A DNA stretch of 50,486 nt from Salinicola socius (GCF_001937195.1 NZ_MSDO01000027.1:1-50486); one strand, 5' to 3'; counted from the first letter of the stretch, positions 7,679-20,209 are shown. Notes: generated by a model from the sequence alone, not told the origin. Numbers and translations: made by a program.

Positions 7679-9909
7679 GGCTGACTCCGGAGAGGGGAAG
7701 TTGAGTAGGGAAATTCGTTGAGGCTCATGCCCTCGAATGTCGGCTGAAACGCCGGTTTGCCGGTGATGAAGTCATCCGGGTAATAAGCGAGATTCAATCC
7801 GCCGCGGCGCACGAGCTGCTGCATCCAGCCCTGGAAGCGTTGCGGTTCGATCCAGCGCTCACGCGCCCAATCGTATGCCTGCAATTCGAACACCGTCCTG
7901 TCGAGCCCGTCGGGATAGCGCATCACCTGATCGATCAGCGCATTCAACCACTGGCTGGCCGTATCGCCGTCACGCGTCATGTCCGCCTGATCGAGATACG
8001 GCATCGCCATCAGCGCCACTTCGTCGTAACTCTCGAGGAATGGCCCCAACGCTTGGGCGAAACGCGACTCGGCATCGGGATCGAGCACCACTCGCGGGTA
8101 GATATTGCGCGCCACTCGGAAGCGATGGCTCAGATTGACGTATTCACGGGCACCGGCGACCGCCTGGCGACTGAAGTCGATCAGCGCTCGGGTCTTGTCG
8201 CGAGCGCTCAAGCCACAGTCGGTCAGCACCTGCTGAGTGCCGGGCCACCGCGCTTCGGGGGTGCAGGCCTGTGCGTCCTCGTCGGCAGCCAGGTAGGCAT
8301 CGTCGTGAATCAAGATGCCGTTGATGCCCGATGTGTTGCGGGCCAGATCGGCATAGATCCCGCGAACGATCGACAGCGTAGCGGGGCGAAACGGGCTCAG
8401 CCGGCGATAATCGCGATCGGCGGCCTGACTGTCGCCGTCGGCGCCATGCGCTCTCACCGCCAGCCGCTGCTGGCGTTCTTCATCCGGCAGATCGAAGGCG
8501 AGCAGCGGCAACCAGGCGTAGACCTCGACGCCGGCTCGGGTCTTCAGCTGCCAGGCGACGCGGTTGAACAGATCGGCACGCATCGGTAGCGAGTGGTTGG
8601 GGAAGTAGAGCGACGAGGCCGTGCCGTCGCCATCCGGATCGGCGAAGGCCTGCAGGTAGACCGTGCGCACTTGCATGGCCTGGATTCGATCCAGCAAGGC
8701 GCTGAGATTGGCATTGACCTGATCGGGGTCCGGGTCGTAGAGATAGTCGAGATCCACCTGAACGGCGCGCTGTATCCGCTTGGGCGGCGCGACCGTCTGG
8801 GCGATCTGGGACTCGATGGCGACCGGATCGGGATCGTCCATGACCAGAAACCGGCCGAAATCGGGTCCGCTCGATGGCGTCGACAGGCGCTGATCGCCAA
8901 GGCTGAAGGTAAATCGGTAGCCCGCCTTCCTCGCGATCGCCTCGGTGACGGCATTGGTAGCGCCGTAAGGCCAGACCAGCGTTCGCGGTCGAATGCCGGT
9001 GTGTTCCTCGATGATATCGGCACTGCGAACCAGATCGTCATGCACTCGCCGTCGATAGTCGACATCGCTCTCGTATTCGCCGCTCGACGCATCGTACTGC
9101 CGCGTCAGCGCCGCAGGCTCGACGTTACCCTGCGGGTTGGCCGAAATGCCGCGGTGAAGATCGTCGGTATGCGACGCCACTTCCACCAGCCCGGACGCCT
9201 GCATCTCGCGCACCTGCCGCCAGTCGACGAAGCCGGCACTTCCTCGCCCGCGACCGTTGTAACGCACCTCGTTGTCGGTCTCGTCGCCGCCATCACCGCG
9301 GATGACGGCGCCCTCGTCGAGCGGCGAGGTCACCGGATCGGTATCGGCCGCGGCCACGGTATCGCCGCGACTGACACGCTCGATCCAGCCGGTCTCCACT
9401 GCGAACAGCGCCGGGTAGTCGAATGCCAGCAGCAGCGGAAAGGCTCGGGTGTAGAAGCTTTCCAGCCCATCATCGAAGCTCAGCAGAACCGCATTGTGCG
9501 GCAGTACTCGCTCGCCGTTACGAGCCGCCTGGATATCGTCCAGCGACACCGGATGCCAATCGTTGACCGCCAGCCAGTCGAACAGCGATGCCAGCCGCTC
9601 GGTGCTGACGGCGTAGGGGTCGTGATCCACGGCGGGCTGCGCATCGTCGCGGACGTCGTGGAATGCCAGCGTCACGAATTGGCCGGCCGGAATCTGCAGT
9701 GTGGCCATCTTCGACGACGCCTCGCCCAGGCCACGGATCTGCATAGCGGTCGCTGTCCCGGCCGAAGCGCCGGTCGATCCGACGGCCGGTACTTCGGTAG
9801 CGGCGCCGGCCTGCGCCGGTGCCGGCGGAATCGAGCCTGCCGCCAGCGCCACTGCCAGCAGGGATCGGATGCAGGTCGACCGCATCAACTGACTCATCAT
9901 AGCGCCCAT
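7675..9909 (-). CDS. pgaB: PgaB, PNAG N-deacetylase with C-terminal glycoside hydrolase-like domain
   Basis: PgaB removes part of the N-acetyl groups from PNAG in the periplasm, which is needed for export. A signal-like segment (about 14-35) is followed by a polysaccharide deacetylase domain with SFDDG (144-148) and the metal ligands of SHTDDLH (His247, His252). A second domain from about residue 360 resembles the GH153-type carbohydrate-binding/hydrolase domain of E. coli PgaB. The start at 9909 shares one base with the pgaA stop (TGATG); an ATG three codons later is an alternative. Odd points: there is no lipobox cysteine after the hydrophobic stretch, whereas E. coli PgaB is a lipoprotein, and about 35 acidic residues are inserted in the deacetylase domain at 180-222. 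Confidence 0.94.
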   Translation of the reverse strand: MGAMMSQLMRSTCIRSLLAVALAAGSIPPAPAQAGAATEVPAVGSTGASAGTATAMQIRGLGEASSKMATLQIPAGQFVTLAFHDVRDDAQPAVDHDPYAVSTERLASLFDWLAVNDWHPVSLDDIQAARNGERVLPHNAVLLSFDDGLESFYTRAFPLLLAFDYPALFAVETGWIERVSRGDTVAAADTDPVTSPLDEGAVIRGDGGDETDNEVRYNGRGRGSAGFVDWRQVREMQASGLVEVASHTDDLHRGISANPQGNVEPAALTRQYDASSGEYESDVDYRRRVHDDLVRSADIIEEHTGIRPRTLVWPYGATNAVTEAIARKAGYRFTFSLGDQRLSTPSSGPDFGRFLVMDDPDPVAIESQIAQTVAPPKRIQRAVQVDLDYLYDPDPDQVNANLSALLDRIQAMQVRTVYLQAFADPDGDGTASSLYFPNHSLPMRADLFNRVAWQLKTRAGVEVYAWLPLLAFDLPDEERQQRLAVRAHGADGDSQAADRDYRRLSPFRPATLSIVRGIYADLARNTSGINGILIHDDAYLAADEDAQACTPEARWPGTQQVLTDCGLSARDKTRALIDFSRQAVAGAREYVNLSHRFRVARNIYPRVVLDPDAESRFAQALGPFLESYDEVALMAMPYLDQADMTRDGDTASQWLNALIDQVMRYPDGLDRTVFELQAYDWARERWIEPQRFQGWMQQLVRRGGLNLAYYPDDFITGKPAFQPTFEGMSLNEFPYSTSPLRSQP

Positions 9910-12128
9910 CACAGCACCCCCTCGAAACCGAACTGGCCCAGCCAACGCCGCTCGCGCTCGCCCTCGTAATCGTGTTGTCCCCAGCCGACGCCATAATGGA
10001 TCGACCAGGTTCGGGTCAGTTGCCAGGTGTGACCGTAAGTGACGTCGTAACCCGCTGCGCTGCCGTAGCCGCGCTCCCATTCGGAGGCTGCGCCCAACGT
10101 CAGATTCTGGGTGAAGGCGTGGTTGTAACGGCGCCAGGTCAGCCAGTCGTGCTCGAGAGCCAACCCCATCGAACGGGTATCCTCGGGGTTGTAGTAATCC
10201 GCCTCGGATTGGCTGTTGTGCTCGGCGGAGAGCGAGCCGATCAGTCGCGTCTGATGATGGGCACTGGCCTGAATGCGCTGGGTCAGATCGGCCGCGGCGT
10301 CGCTTCGCAGGTTGCCGTCGCTGATATCCAGCGCTCCCAGTGTCAGCGTGGCTTCACGCGACTCGTTCTGACGCCAGGTCAACTGCGCCTGATAGAGCCG
10401 CCCATCCAGATCATCGCGCTCCGCACGCAATGGTGTTTCGGGGGACTGGGTCTGGGTTCGCAGCTGGTACTGCCAGCGATCATCGAGCCACTGCGACCAG
10501 CCGAGTTCGAGCCCAAGATCGTGGCTGAAATGCTCTCCACTCAGCCCCGCCCACCAGTGACGACGCAGCCATTGGCGCTCCACGCCGCCCCCCTCGCGGT
10601 CGTGACGCTCGGTACCCTCGTCGTAGTCGCCCCAGCGGTAAGACTGCTCGACGTAAGCGCGATAGCCACCCTCGCTCCATGGGGAGTTCAGCCGAAGCTG
10701 GTACTCACCATCCTGGCTGCCGTTGACGGCATTGCCACCGTGGGATCGGCCGAAGCTGCCCTGCCCCTCGAGGGAGAAATGCTGGCGGTCCTGCCACTCG
10801 AGGCGGTTACGCCGAATCGCGCTATCGGTCGGAAACTGCGCCGCCAGTGGCTCGATGGTGTGTTGCCAGCGCGGGAAGTTCTCGAGGTCCTGAGCATTTT
10901 CGGCAATGTTCAGCCGGGTGGCCTGATCGCCGGGGGCGTAGGCAGCCGCCAGCTCAGCGGTTGCCTGGGCCTGTTCATACCAACCTCTCGAACGCTGGGC
11001 GGTAGCCAGACCATCGATTACGTCGGTGTTGCGCGGCGCCTGACGATAGAGCCCTCTGGCCTGCTCGAGAGCCGCTGCCTCGTGATGACGGTAAGTGGCA
11101 TCGAGCACTCGCAGACGGTCGACTTCGCTACGCTCCCAGTTCGGCACCGGCGAGGCCGTCGCATTCGGGCGCGAGCGCCAGATCGGTGTGTCGATGTCCA
11201 TCTGCGCCAGCACTTCGCCCGCGGCGGCGTAGTTCTCGCTCTCGATCAGCGCGTAGTAGTAACCGGTGCGCACGGACAGCGGCGCTTGAGGATTGGCATC
11301 GATCGCGTTGCGGTAGAGTTCTGCCGCGACCTCCGGCTGGCGACGCGCCAGATAGGCATCGCCAACGGCACCCTTGGCATAGCTCGGAACGACAATCGAG
11401 TCACGCTGCAAGGCACGGTAGTCTGCAATCACGGCGTCGAAGCGATTCAGTTGGCGCAGCACGATCAGGCGGTCGACACGAGTGCGCTGGCGAGCTTCGC
11501 TTGCGGCGGGGAAGCGTTCGAGATTGGCATTCAGCGTCTCGAGCGACTTGACCAACTCGAGATTGCTCGTCGCATAGCGATGTCGTCGCTCGAGACGGGC
11601 CTGCTCCTGCGTGCCATCGCGAATCGCCGCCGTTGCCACGTCGGCGTGGAAGCGCTCCTGCGTGGCCTGCGGCCAATCGGGCCGATACTGCTCACGCAGC
11701 TGATCGGCGCGGCGATGCGCGCCCAGATTGGCCAGGCTGGAAATCCGGGTCTGAATGGCCTGCGGGTTGTCCGGTGCGTACGCCAGCACCCGCTGGGCGA
11801 GGCGCAGTGCCGTCGCCGGGTGCCCCTGCTGCCGCTGGCGCTCCGCGATACCGGCCAGATCATCGGCATTGGGTTGCCCCCTGGGACCGGGACGAACGTC
11901 GTTACCGTAGGCTGATGCCGGCGTGTCGATCGCCGGCAGGCGGCCGCCCGGAAAGCGTTCGGCGGCCTCAGCCGAAGGCGTCAATAGTGACAGGAGACCA
12001 AGTGCGAGCGGCGCAAGAGAATAAAAAGCGCTGTCGCGGACACGGCCAGAATCGCCACGAGAGACCGTCGAAAGGTCAAGACCTTCGACAGCTCGCGCGG
12101 CTCGACCGCGGAAGCAGGATGTTCGCAT
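9909..12128 (-). CDS. pgaA: PgaA, outer-membrane PNAG export porin with TPR domain
   Basis: PgaA exports de-N-acetylated PNAG through a C-terminal beta-barrel, guided by a periplasmic tetratricopeptide-repeat domain. The 739-residue protein has helical repeats through about residue 430 and then aromatic-rich alternating strands to the end (GYRAYVEQSYRWGDYDEGTE, WSIHYGVGWGQHDYEGE). The only usable start is ATG 12128. It places the hydrophobic core of the signal (SLAPLALGLLSLL) unusually far in, after about 36 residues, with cleavage predicted near AEAA. No clear Shine-Dalgarno sequence precedes it. It is the first gene of pgaABCD. E. coli PgaA is a little longer (about 807). Confidence 0.92.
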   Translation of the reverse strand: MRTSCFRGRAARAVEGLDLSTVSRGDSGRVRDSAFYSLAPLALGLLSLLTPSAEAAERFPGGRLPAIDTPASAYGNDVRPGPRGQPNADDLAGIAERQRQQGHPATALRLAQRVLAYAPDNPQAIQTRISSLANLGAHRRADQLREQYRPDWPQATQERFHADVATAAIRDGTQEQARLERRHRYATSNLELVKSLETLNANLERFPAASEARQRTRVDRLIVLRQLNRFDAVIADYRALQRDSIVVPSYAKGAVGDAYLARRQPEVAAELYRNAIDANPQAPLSVRTGYYYALIESENYAAAGEVLAQMDIDTPIWRSRPNATASPVPNWERSEVDRLRVLDATYRHHEAAALEQARGLYRQAPRNTDVIDGLATAQRSRGWYEQAQATAELAAAYAPGDQATRLNIAENAQDLENFPRWQHTIEPLAAQFPTDSAIRRNRLEWQDRQHFSLEGQGSFGRSHGGNAVNGSQDGEYQLRLNSPWSEGGYRAYVEQSYRWGDYDEGTERHDREGGGVERQWLRRHWWAGLSGEHFSHDLGLELGWSQWLDDRWQYQLRTQTQSPETPLRAERDDLDGRLYQAQLTWRQNESREATLTLGALDISDGNLRSDAAADLTQRIQASAHHQTRLIGSLSAEHNSQSEADYYNPEDTRSMGLALEHDWLTWRRYNHAFTQNLTLGAASEWERGYGSAAGYDVTYGHTWQLTRTWSIHYGVGWGQHDYEGERERRWLGQFGFEGVL

Positions 12129-12304
12129 TACAGGATTGAACCACCGTTATTTCCGTTAAGACTCTGATACGAGAGCACTCAAATCCCTGAGTGTGGTGCA
12201 GACAAGCGAGGTCAACTTAGAGACAAATGGGGTTTCTTACAAATTAGTAAACAATCATATATTTATGTATTTCGAACGCCTCGGCCAGATCCCGGAAACG
12301 ACGA
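12129..12304 (-). promoter_or_regulatory. Upstream region of pgaA with an AT-rich island and an inverted repeat
   Basis: Positions 12215-12275 are markedly AT-rich against a GC-rich background, and CACTCA (12176-12181) is repeated inverted as TGAGTG (12188-12193). This is where the pga promoter and any regulator sites must lie on the minus strand, but I cannot fix -35 and -10 boxes with confidence. No regulatory gene adjoins the operon. Confidence 0.45.
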
Positions 12305-12353
12305 CGCCCCGCGTCGCGGGGCGCCGAGGTGACGGCCGACGAGTGGGTCGGCC
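12305..12353 (-). terminator. Two tandem hairpins after ssb
   Basis: Read on the minus strand after the ssb stop, GGCCGAC/GTCGGCC (12334-12353) is followed by CGCCCCGC/GCGGGGCG (12305-12323, three-base loop) and then TCGTCGTTT. The U-tract is weak. The likely role is to end ssb transcription before it enters the pga upstream region. Confidence 0.6.
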
Positions 12354-12388
12354 GCACGGCTTCTCTCAAACGTTTTTTCAGATGACCG

Positions 12389-12988
12389 CTAGAACGGGAT
12401 TTCGTCGTCGAAATCGTCGAAGCTACCCGGATTGGGCGCGCCGTAATTGGGGTTCTGGTTGGGCTGCGGCGCCGGCTGACCCTGCTGCGGTGGGCGCTGT
12501 CCCTGAGCCGGGCGCTGCTGGGGCGGCTGTTGCGGCTGCGCGTTGCCACCCTGCTGCGGTGACGACTGATCGTAGCCGCCCTGGTCATACCCACCCTGGG
12601 CCGCTCCACCATACTGACCCTGGGGCTGGTAGTCACCGCCCTGGCCACCGCCACGGGAATCCAGCATCTGCATGTCGTTACCAACGATTTCGGTCGAGTA
12701 GCGATCCTGACCGTCCTGGCCCTGCCATTTACGGGTCTGGAGGCGGCCTTCGATGTAGATTCGCGAGCCTTTCTTCACGTACTGCTGGGCGATTTCCGCC
12801 AGTTTGTTGAACAGCACCACACTGTGCCATTCCGTGCGCTCCTGGCGCTGGCCGCTCTGACGGTCGGTCCAGCTATCGGTGGTGGCGATGCGCAGGTTGC
12901 ACACCGGATTTCCCGAAGGCAGGAAGCGAACTTCCGGATCCTGTCCCAGGTTGCCGATCAGGATGACTTTGTTTACACCTCGGGCCAT
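12389..12988 (-). CDS. ssb: Single-stranded DNA-binding protein
   Basis: SSB coats single-stranded DNA and recruits replication and repair proteins through its C-terminal tip. The 199-residue protein has the OB-fold at 1-112 ([43 protein letters not shown]), a low-complexity linker rich in Gln, Gly, Pro and Tyr from about 120 to 185, and the acidic tip DDFDDEIPF, a slight variant of DDDIPF. The start ATG 12988 is fixed by homology and by GAGGAG upstream; the frame continues further upstream but without meaning. Downstream of the MFS gene by 34 bases and divergent in layout from uvrA, which matches the ssb-uvrA neighbourhood of other gammaproteobacteria. Confidence 0.97.
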   Translation of the reverse strand: MARGVNKVILIGNLGQDPEVRFLPSGNPVCNLRIATTDSWTDRQSGQRQERTEWHSVVLFNKLAEIAQQYVKKGSRIYIEGRLQTRKWQGQDGQDRYSTEIVGNDMQMLDSRGGGQGGDYQPQGQYGGAAQGGYDQGGYDQSSPQQGGNAQPQQPPQQRPAQGQRPPQQGQPAPQPNQNPNYGAPNPGSFDDFDDEIPF

Positions 12989-13022
12989 CGTTGTCTCCTC
13001 GCATTCCTGCGTTGCGACGCGT

Positions 13023-14405
13023 TCACGCGTCGGTTCGTTGCCATTGATTACCTGCGATACTGGCCAGCGCCTCGACATCCAGGTGCTGGCGGTCGACCTT
13101 GAGATAGGCCACCTGCTCTTCGGGCACGACCATGACGTCCTCGACACCGGTCACCGAGGCAAAGCGCTCGAGTAGTGTATCGAGCCTGTCCATGGATTGC
13201 TCGTCGAGTGCAATGATCTCGCTGGAGAGGTGGCGGGGTGCCGGCATTTTCCAGACCACGGCCAGCCAGACCGCACCGACCGCCGCCGCCCCCAGAAAGA
13301 CACTTTGCACGCCGAAGCCTTGCGACAGTGCGCCACCCAGCGTACCGCCGAGAAAGGCGCCAAAGAACTGACTGGTCGAATAGACGCCCATGGCAGTGCC
13401 CTTGGCACCGGCCGGGGCCAATTTGCTGATCATCGAGGGTAACGTTGCCTCCAGAAGATTGAAGACCACGAAAAAGCCCCAAAGTAGAGTAACCAGCGTC
13501 ACCCGATCCGTGGCGAGTTCGCCGAAACCGAGCAGAATCAGCGTCATTGCCGCGACGGCACCGACGAAGATGGGCTTCATCTGGCGATACTTCTCGGCCA
13601 CGATGACCAGCGGAATCATGCCGAGGAAGGCCAGCGCCATCACCGGCAGGTATACCCAGCCGTGGTCTGCCGGCGCGAACCCCAGGGCCTCGAGCCGAAA
13701 CGGCAGCGCCGTGAAGCAGGCGGTCAGGATCAGATGCAGCGCGAAGATCGAGAAGTCCAGCCGTAACAGATCGCTCTGGCCGAGCGTCGCCCGCAGCTGG
13801 CGGCGATCGATGCCGACATCGCGATGCGACATGCGCCGCGGCGCCTTCGGCACCAGCTTCCATAAAATCAGCAATCCGCAGGCGGCCAGCGCCGCCGTGA
13901 ACCAGAATACCCCGGCGAGCCCGCCGATGTCCGCTATCAGCGGCCCGGCGACCATGGCCACTGCGAACGCCACGCCGATGGAGAGCCCAATGGTAGCCAT
14001 CGCCGCGGTGCGGATCTCTTCACGCGTCTGATCCGCCAGCAGGGCCATGATGGCACCGGCAACGGCACCGCTCCCCTGCAGGCAGCGGCCGATGATGATG
14101 CCGGTGATGGAGGTGGCATTGGCGGCGACGATACTGCCGATGATGAACAGGACGATGCCGCCGCCAATGACCGCCTTGCGGCCGATGCGGTCAGATAACA
14201 GCCCGAAGGGAATTTGCAGGAGCGCCTGGGTCAGGCCGTAGCCGCCCAGCGCCATGCCGACCAGCAAGGGCGTCGCACCCTCGAGATGATCGGCATACAG
14301 CGCCAGCACCGGCAGGACCATGAACAGGCCCAGCATGCGCGAGGCATAGAGACTGGCCAGCCCGACGATGGCACGTCGTTCGGTAACGAGAAAACGAGAA
14401 GTCAT
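13023..14405 (-). CDS. MFS transporter with C-terminal ferredoxin-like (YAM) domain, YajR type
   Basis: A 460-residue major facilitator with twelve predicted helices, the loop 2-3 motif [10 protein letters not shown], and a soluble C-terminal tail of about 75 residues. The tail ([37 protein letters not shown]) has the pattern of the YAM domain of E. coli YajR, a proton-driven transporter of unsettled substrate. The start is ATG 14405; a GTG three codons upstream (14414) is possible and neither has a clear Shine-Dalgarno sequence. It lies between ssb (downstream, same strand) and uvrA (divergent), an arrangement seen in other gammaproteobacteria as far as I recall. Confidence 0.87.
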   Translation of the reverse strand: MTSRFLVTERRAIVGLASLYASRMLGLFMVLPVLALYADHLEGATPLLVGMALGGYGLTQALLQIPFGLLSDRIGRKAVIGGGIVLFIIGSIVAANATSITGIIIGRCLQGSGAVAGAIMALLADQTREEIRTAAMATIGLSIGVAFAVAMVAGPLIADIGGLAGVFWFTAALAACGLLILWKLVPKAPRRMSHRDVGIDRRQLRATLGQSDLLRLDFSIFALHLILTACFTALPFRLEALGFAPADHGWVYLPVMALAFLGMIPLVIVAEKYRQMKPIFVGAVAAMTLILLGFGELATDRVTLVTLLWGFFVVFNLLEATLPSMISKLAPAGAKGTAMGVYSTSQFFGAFLGGTLGGALSQGFGVQSVFLGAAAVGAVWLAVVWKMPAPRHLSSEIIALDEQSMDRLDTLLERFASVTGVEDVMVVPEEQVAYLKVDRQHLDVEALASIAGNQWQRTDA

Positions 14406-14504
14406 GGAGGTCACAACGTTGGGTGAACTCGGTCAGCACCGAGGATGGTTCGGAATGAGCGACGCATTTTACCGCTCGCCTTCCACTAGTGAAAGCAGCC
14501 GGCT

Positions 14505-14534
14505 TTGCCGGGCATTTGATCCGCGACCTATAAT
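14505..14534 (+). promoter_or_regulatory. Sigma70 promoter of uvrA
   Basis: TTGCCG (14505-14510) and a perfect TATAAT (14529-14534) are separated by 18 bases, 32 bases before the uvrA start. No CTGT-N8-ACAG LexA box is seen in the whole intergenic region. Confidence 0.75.
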
Positions 14535-14566
14535 GGTCGTTTCCCGCGTCGCAGCACGAGGTAGTC

Positions 14567-17419
<2,853 letters not shown>

Positions 17420-17435
17420 AGCCCCTACGCCGGCA

Positions 17436-17478
17436 TGCTGCGTTGACGAGAGGGCGACACCCGCTCGTCAATGCAGCA
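17436..17478 (+). other. Long hairpin just after uvrA
   Basis: Arms at 17436-17450 and 17464-17478 pair over 15 bases with a single G-T wobble, around a 13-base loop that can itself pair GGG with CCC. There is no U-tract on either strand, so it is not a standard terminator. It could stabilise the uvrA mRNA 3' end. Confidence 0.75.
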
Positions 17479-17532
17479 CCATCCCGTCGATGACCGCCCT
17501 TGATCGTCAGATCCCGAAATATCAGGCAAAAG

Positions 17533-17569
17533 AAAACCGGCTACCCAGAAGACTGGATAGCCGGTTTTT
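17533..17569. terminator. Bidirectional terminator between uvrA and rplQ
   Basis: AAAACCGGCTA (17533-17543) pairs perfectly with TAGCCGGTTTT (17558-17568), with an inner CCAG/CTGG stem. A T-run follows on the plus strand and, because the stem starts with AAAA, on the minus strand as well. It ends both uvrA and the alpha operon. Confidence 0.92.
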
Positions 17570-17590
17570 GTCGTGCCGGAAGCGTGGGAC

Positions 17591-17977
17591 TTATTCGTCG
17601 CCAGCGGCTTCTTCAACGACCGGACGATCGACCAGCTCGATGTAAGCCATCGGGGCATTGTCGCCAGTACGGAAACCGCACTTCAGCACACGGACGTAAC
17701 CGCCCGGGCGAGTGGCGTAACGCGGGCCAAGCTCGTTGAAGAGCTTGCCGACAGCTTCTTTGGAGCGGGTGCGGCTGAACGCCAGACGGCGGTTTGCCAC
17801 GCTATCCTGCTTGGCCAAAGTGATCAGCGGCTCGATATGACGACGCAGCTCCTTGGCTTTGGGCAGGGTAGTCTTGATCACTTCATGCTCGACCAGCGAG
17901 ATGCACATGTTCTTGAACATGGCGTGCCGATGCGAGCTGGTCCGATTCAGATGACGACCACTCTTACGATGACGCAT
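17591..17977 (-). CDS. rplQ: 50S ribosomal protein L17
   Basis: L17 binds 23S rRNA near the exit tunnel. The 128-residue protein begins [20 protein letters not shown], the highly conserved family start, and ends in an acidic EEAAGDE tail typical of gammaproteobacteria. It is the last gene of the alpha operon, 96 bases after rpoA, and is followed within 25 bases by the bidirectional terminator. Confidence 0.98.
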   Translation of the reverse strand: MRHRKSGRHLNRTSSHRHAMFKNMCISLVEHEVIKTTLPKAKELRRHIEPLITLAKQDSVANRRLAFSRTRSKEAVGKLFNELGPRYATRPGGYVRVLKCGFRTGDNAPMAYIELVDRPVVEEAAGDE

Positions 17978-18073
17978 GATTGCTATTCCTTACCAAACTG
18001 GTGATTCGAGTCGGCACGCTGGTTTCGACGCTAGGGCGACGACACCGGAGACGGAGTCCCGGCGTCATCTTCC

Positions 18074-19072
18074 TCAGGCGGAAGCCTTGTCGTCTTTCAA
18101 ACTCGCCGGCGGCCAGTTATCCAACCGCATACCGAGTGAAAGACCGCGCGAAGCCAACACGTCCTTGATCTCGTTCAAGGACTTCTTGCCAAGGTTCGGC
18201 GTCTTGAGCAGCTCGACTTCCGTGCGCTGAATCAAATCGCCAATGTAGTAAATATTCTCGGCCTTCAAGCAGTTGGCACTGCGAACCGTGAGTTCGAGAT
18301 CATCCACGGGGCGCAGAAGAATCGGATCGATCTGATCTTCTTCCTCTTCGGTTTCCTGCTCTCTGTCAGCTTCGAGGTCGACGAAGGCGGCCAGCTGTTC
18401 CTGAAGAATGGTCGCACTGCGGCGAATCGCTTCTTCGGGATCCAGAGTACCGTCAGTTTCGAGATCGATGACCAGCTTATCGAGGTCGGTGCGCTGTTCG
18501 ACACGTGCAGCCTCTACCGCATACGACACGCGGCGTACGGGGCTGAATGTCGCGTCCAGCTGCAGACGACCGATGGCACGGGATTCGTCCTCGTCGGAGA
18601 GTCGCGCATCCGCTGGCTCGTAACCACGACCCCGAACGATCTTCAGCTGCATTTTCAGCTCGCTGCCGTCGTTGAGGTGAGCGATCACGTGCTCCGGATT
18701 GACGATCTCGACGTCATGACCGACGGCGATATCACCCGCAGTCATTACACCGGGGCCCTGCTTGTTCAGGGTCAGGACGGCTTCGTCGCGGCCGTGCATC
18801 CTGATGGCCACGTCCTTGAGATTCAGGAGAATCTCGATGACGTCTTCCTGAACACCCTCGATGGCACTGTACTCATGCAGTACGCCTTCGATTTCCGCTT
18901 CGACCACGGCACAGCCGGGCATCGAAGAGAGCAGGATGCGACGCAGCGCATTCCCCAGGGTATGGCCGAAACCACGTTCGAAGGGTTCCAGCACGATCTT
19001 TGCGTGATGTGCACTGACCTCTTCGACCTTGATGTCGCGGGGAAGGAGAAACTCTGTCACTGAACGCTGCAT
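18074..19072 (-). CDS. rpoA: RNA polymerase alpha subunit
   Basis: Alpha dimers nucleate RNA polymerase assembly, and the C-terminal domain contacts UP elements and activators. The 332-residue protein has the N-terminal dimerisation domain ([20 protein letters not shown]) to about 235, an acidic linker with [10 protein letters not shown], and the C-terminal domain with [14 protein letters not shown], including the DNA-contacting Arg equivalent to R265. The frame is open 14 codons further upstream, but [12 protein letters not shown] is the family start and GGAAGGTG is well placed before it. It lies in the alpha operon between rpsD (81 bases) and rplQ. Confidence 0.98.
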   Translation of the reverse strand: MQRSVTEFLLPRDIKVEEVSAHHAKIVLEPFERGFGHTLGNALRRILLSSMPGCAVVEAEIEGVLHEYSAIEGVQEDVIEILLNLKDVAIRMHGRDEAVLTLNKQGPGVMTAGDIAVGHDVEIVNPEHVIAHLNDGSELKMQLKIVRGRGYEPADARLSDEDESRAIGRLQLDATFSPVRRVSYAVEAARVEQRTDLDKLVIDLETDGTLDPEEAIRRSATILQEQLAAFVDLEADREQETEEEEDQIDPILLRPVDDLELTVRSANCLKAENIYYIGDLIQRTEVELLKTPNLGKKSLNEIKDVLASRGLSLGMRLDNWPPASLKDDKASA

Positions 19073-19153
19073 ATGAACACCTTCCCAGGCTGCCAAACGA
19101 AATTCGGTACCCAATGCTGGAATCGGGCCACACGGAGCGGCCCGATATCAGAC

Positions 19154-19774
19154 TTACTTGGAGTACAGCTCGACGATCAGGTTTTCGTTGATGTCGGCAG
19201 ACAGGTCACCGCGTTCCGGGACAGCCTTGAAAGTGCCTTCCATCTTCTTCGAATCGATGTCGATCCACGTCACGTCGCCGCGATTGGCAGCGATGGACAG
19301 GGCCTGCTGGATACGGGCCTGGTTCTTGGCCTTCTCGCGAACAGACACGACGTCGCCCGGACGCACCTGATAGGACGCCACGTTGACGGTACGGCCATTG
19401 ACCATAATCGCCTTGTGGCTGACCAACTGGCGAGATTCGTTACGCGTGGAGCCGAAGCCCATGCGATAAACCACGTTGTCCAGTCGGCATTCCAGCAGCT
19501 GCAACAGAGATTCACCGGTCGCCCCTTTCAGGCGAGCGGCTTCCTTGTAGTAGTTGCGGAACTGTTTTTCGAGTACGCCGTAGATACGACGCACTTTCTG
19601 CTTCTCGCGAAGCTGCAAGCCGTAGTCGGAAAGACGCTGACGGCGCTGGCCGTGCACACCCGGAATCTGCTCGGATTTGCACTTCTTCTCGAAGGGAGTG
19701 ACACCGCTCTTGAGAAAGAGGTCGGTACCCTCACGACGAGACAACTTACACTTGGGTCCAAGATAACGAGCCAT
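19154..19774 (-). CDS. rpsD: 30S ribosomal protein S4
   Basis: S4 is a primary 16S rRNA binder and, in E. coli, the translational repressor of the alpha operon. The 206-residue protein starts [19 protein letters not shown] and has the S4 RNA-binding fold at about 95-160 ([27 protein letters not shown]). Only two cysteines occur near the N-terminus, so it is the zinc-free form. It follows rpsK by 12 bases. Confidence 0.98.
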   Translation of the reverse strand: MARYLGPKCKLSRREGTDLFLKSGVTPFEKKCKSEQIPGVHGQRRQRLSDYGLQLREKQKVRRIYGVLEKQFRNYYKEAARLKGATGESLLQLLECRLDNVVYRMGFGSTRNESRQLVSHKAIMVNGRTVNVASYQVRPGDVVSVREKAKNQARIQQALSIAANRGDVTWIDIDSKKMEGTFKAVPERGDLSADINENLIVELYSK

Positions 19775-19786
19775 GAGTCTGTCTCC

Positions 19787-20173
19787 TTAAACGCGGCGTT
19801 TCTTCGGCGGACGGCATCCGTTGTGCGGAATCGGCGTCGCGTCAGTAATGCTCTGTACACGGAAGCCGGCGGCATTGAGCGCGCGCACGGCAGACTCACG
19901 GCCAGGACCTGGGCCCTTGACCAGCACGTCGACGTTTTTCACACCATACTCGGCTGCAGCAGTCGCTGCACGTTCACTCGCCACTTGAGCTGCGAACGGG
20001 GTGCTCTTGCGAGAACCACGAAAACCCGAACCACCGGCAGTTGCCCAGGAAAGCGCATTGCCCTGGCGGTCTGTGATCGTCACGATCGTATTGTTAAAAG
20101 AGGCGTGGATATGCGCAACCGCATCCACCACCTGCTTTTTAACCTTTTTTCGGTTGCTACGCGGGTTAGCCAT
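19787..20173 (-). CDS. rpsK: 30S ribosomal protein S11
   Basis: S11 forms part of the mRNA exit-site platform of the 30S subunit. The 128 residues include the conserved [20 protein letters not shown] and the C-terminal [18 protein letters not shown]. The length is as in E. coli. It sits 36 bases after rpsM and 12 before rpsD. Confidence 0.98.
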   Translation of the reverse strand: MANPRSNRKKVKKQVVDAVAHIHASFNNTIVTITDRQGNALSWATAGGSGFRGSRKSTPFAAQVASERAATAAAEYGVKNVDVLVKGPGPGRESAVRALNAAGFRVQSITDATPIPHNGCRPPKKRRV

Positions 20174-20209
20174 GTTGATGTATCCTGATCTTAAACGCCG
20201 GAACGTTAA

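Noticed and set aside
5889-12128. pgaABCD as a recently acquired island
   Set aside because: Base composition and codon use look like the neighbours, and no integrase, tRNA junction or repeats flank it.
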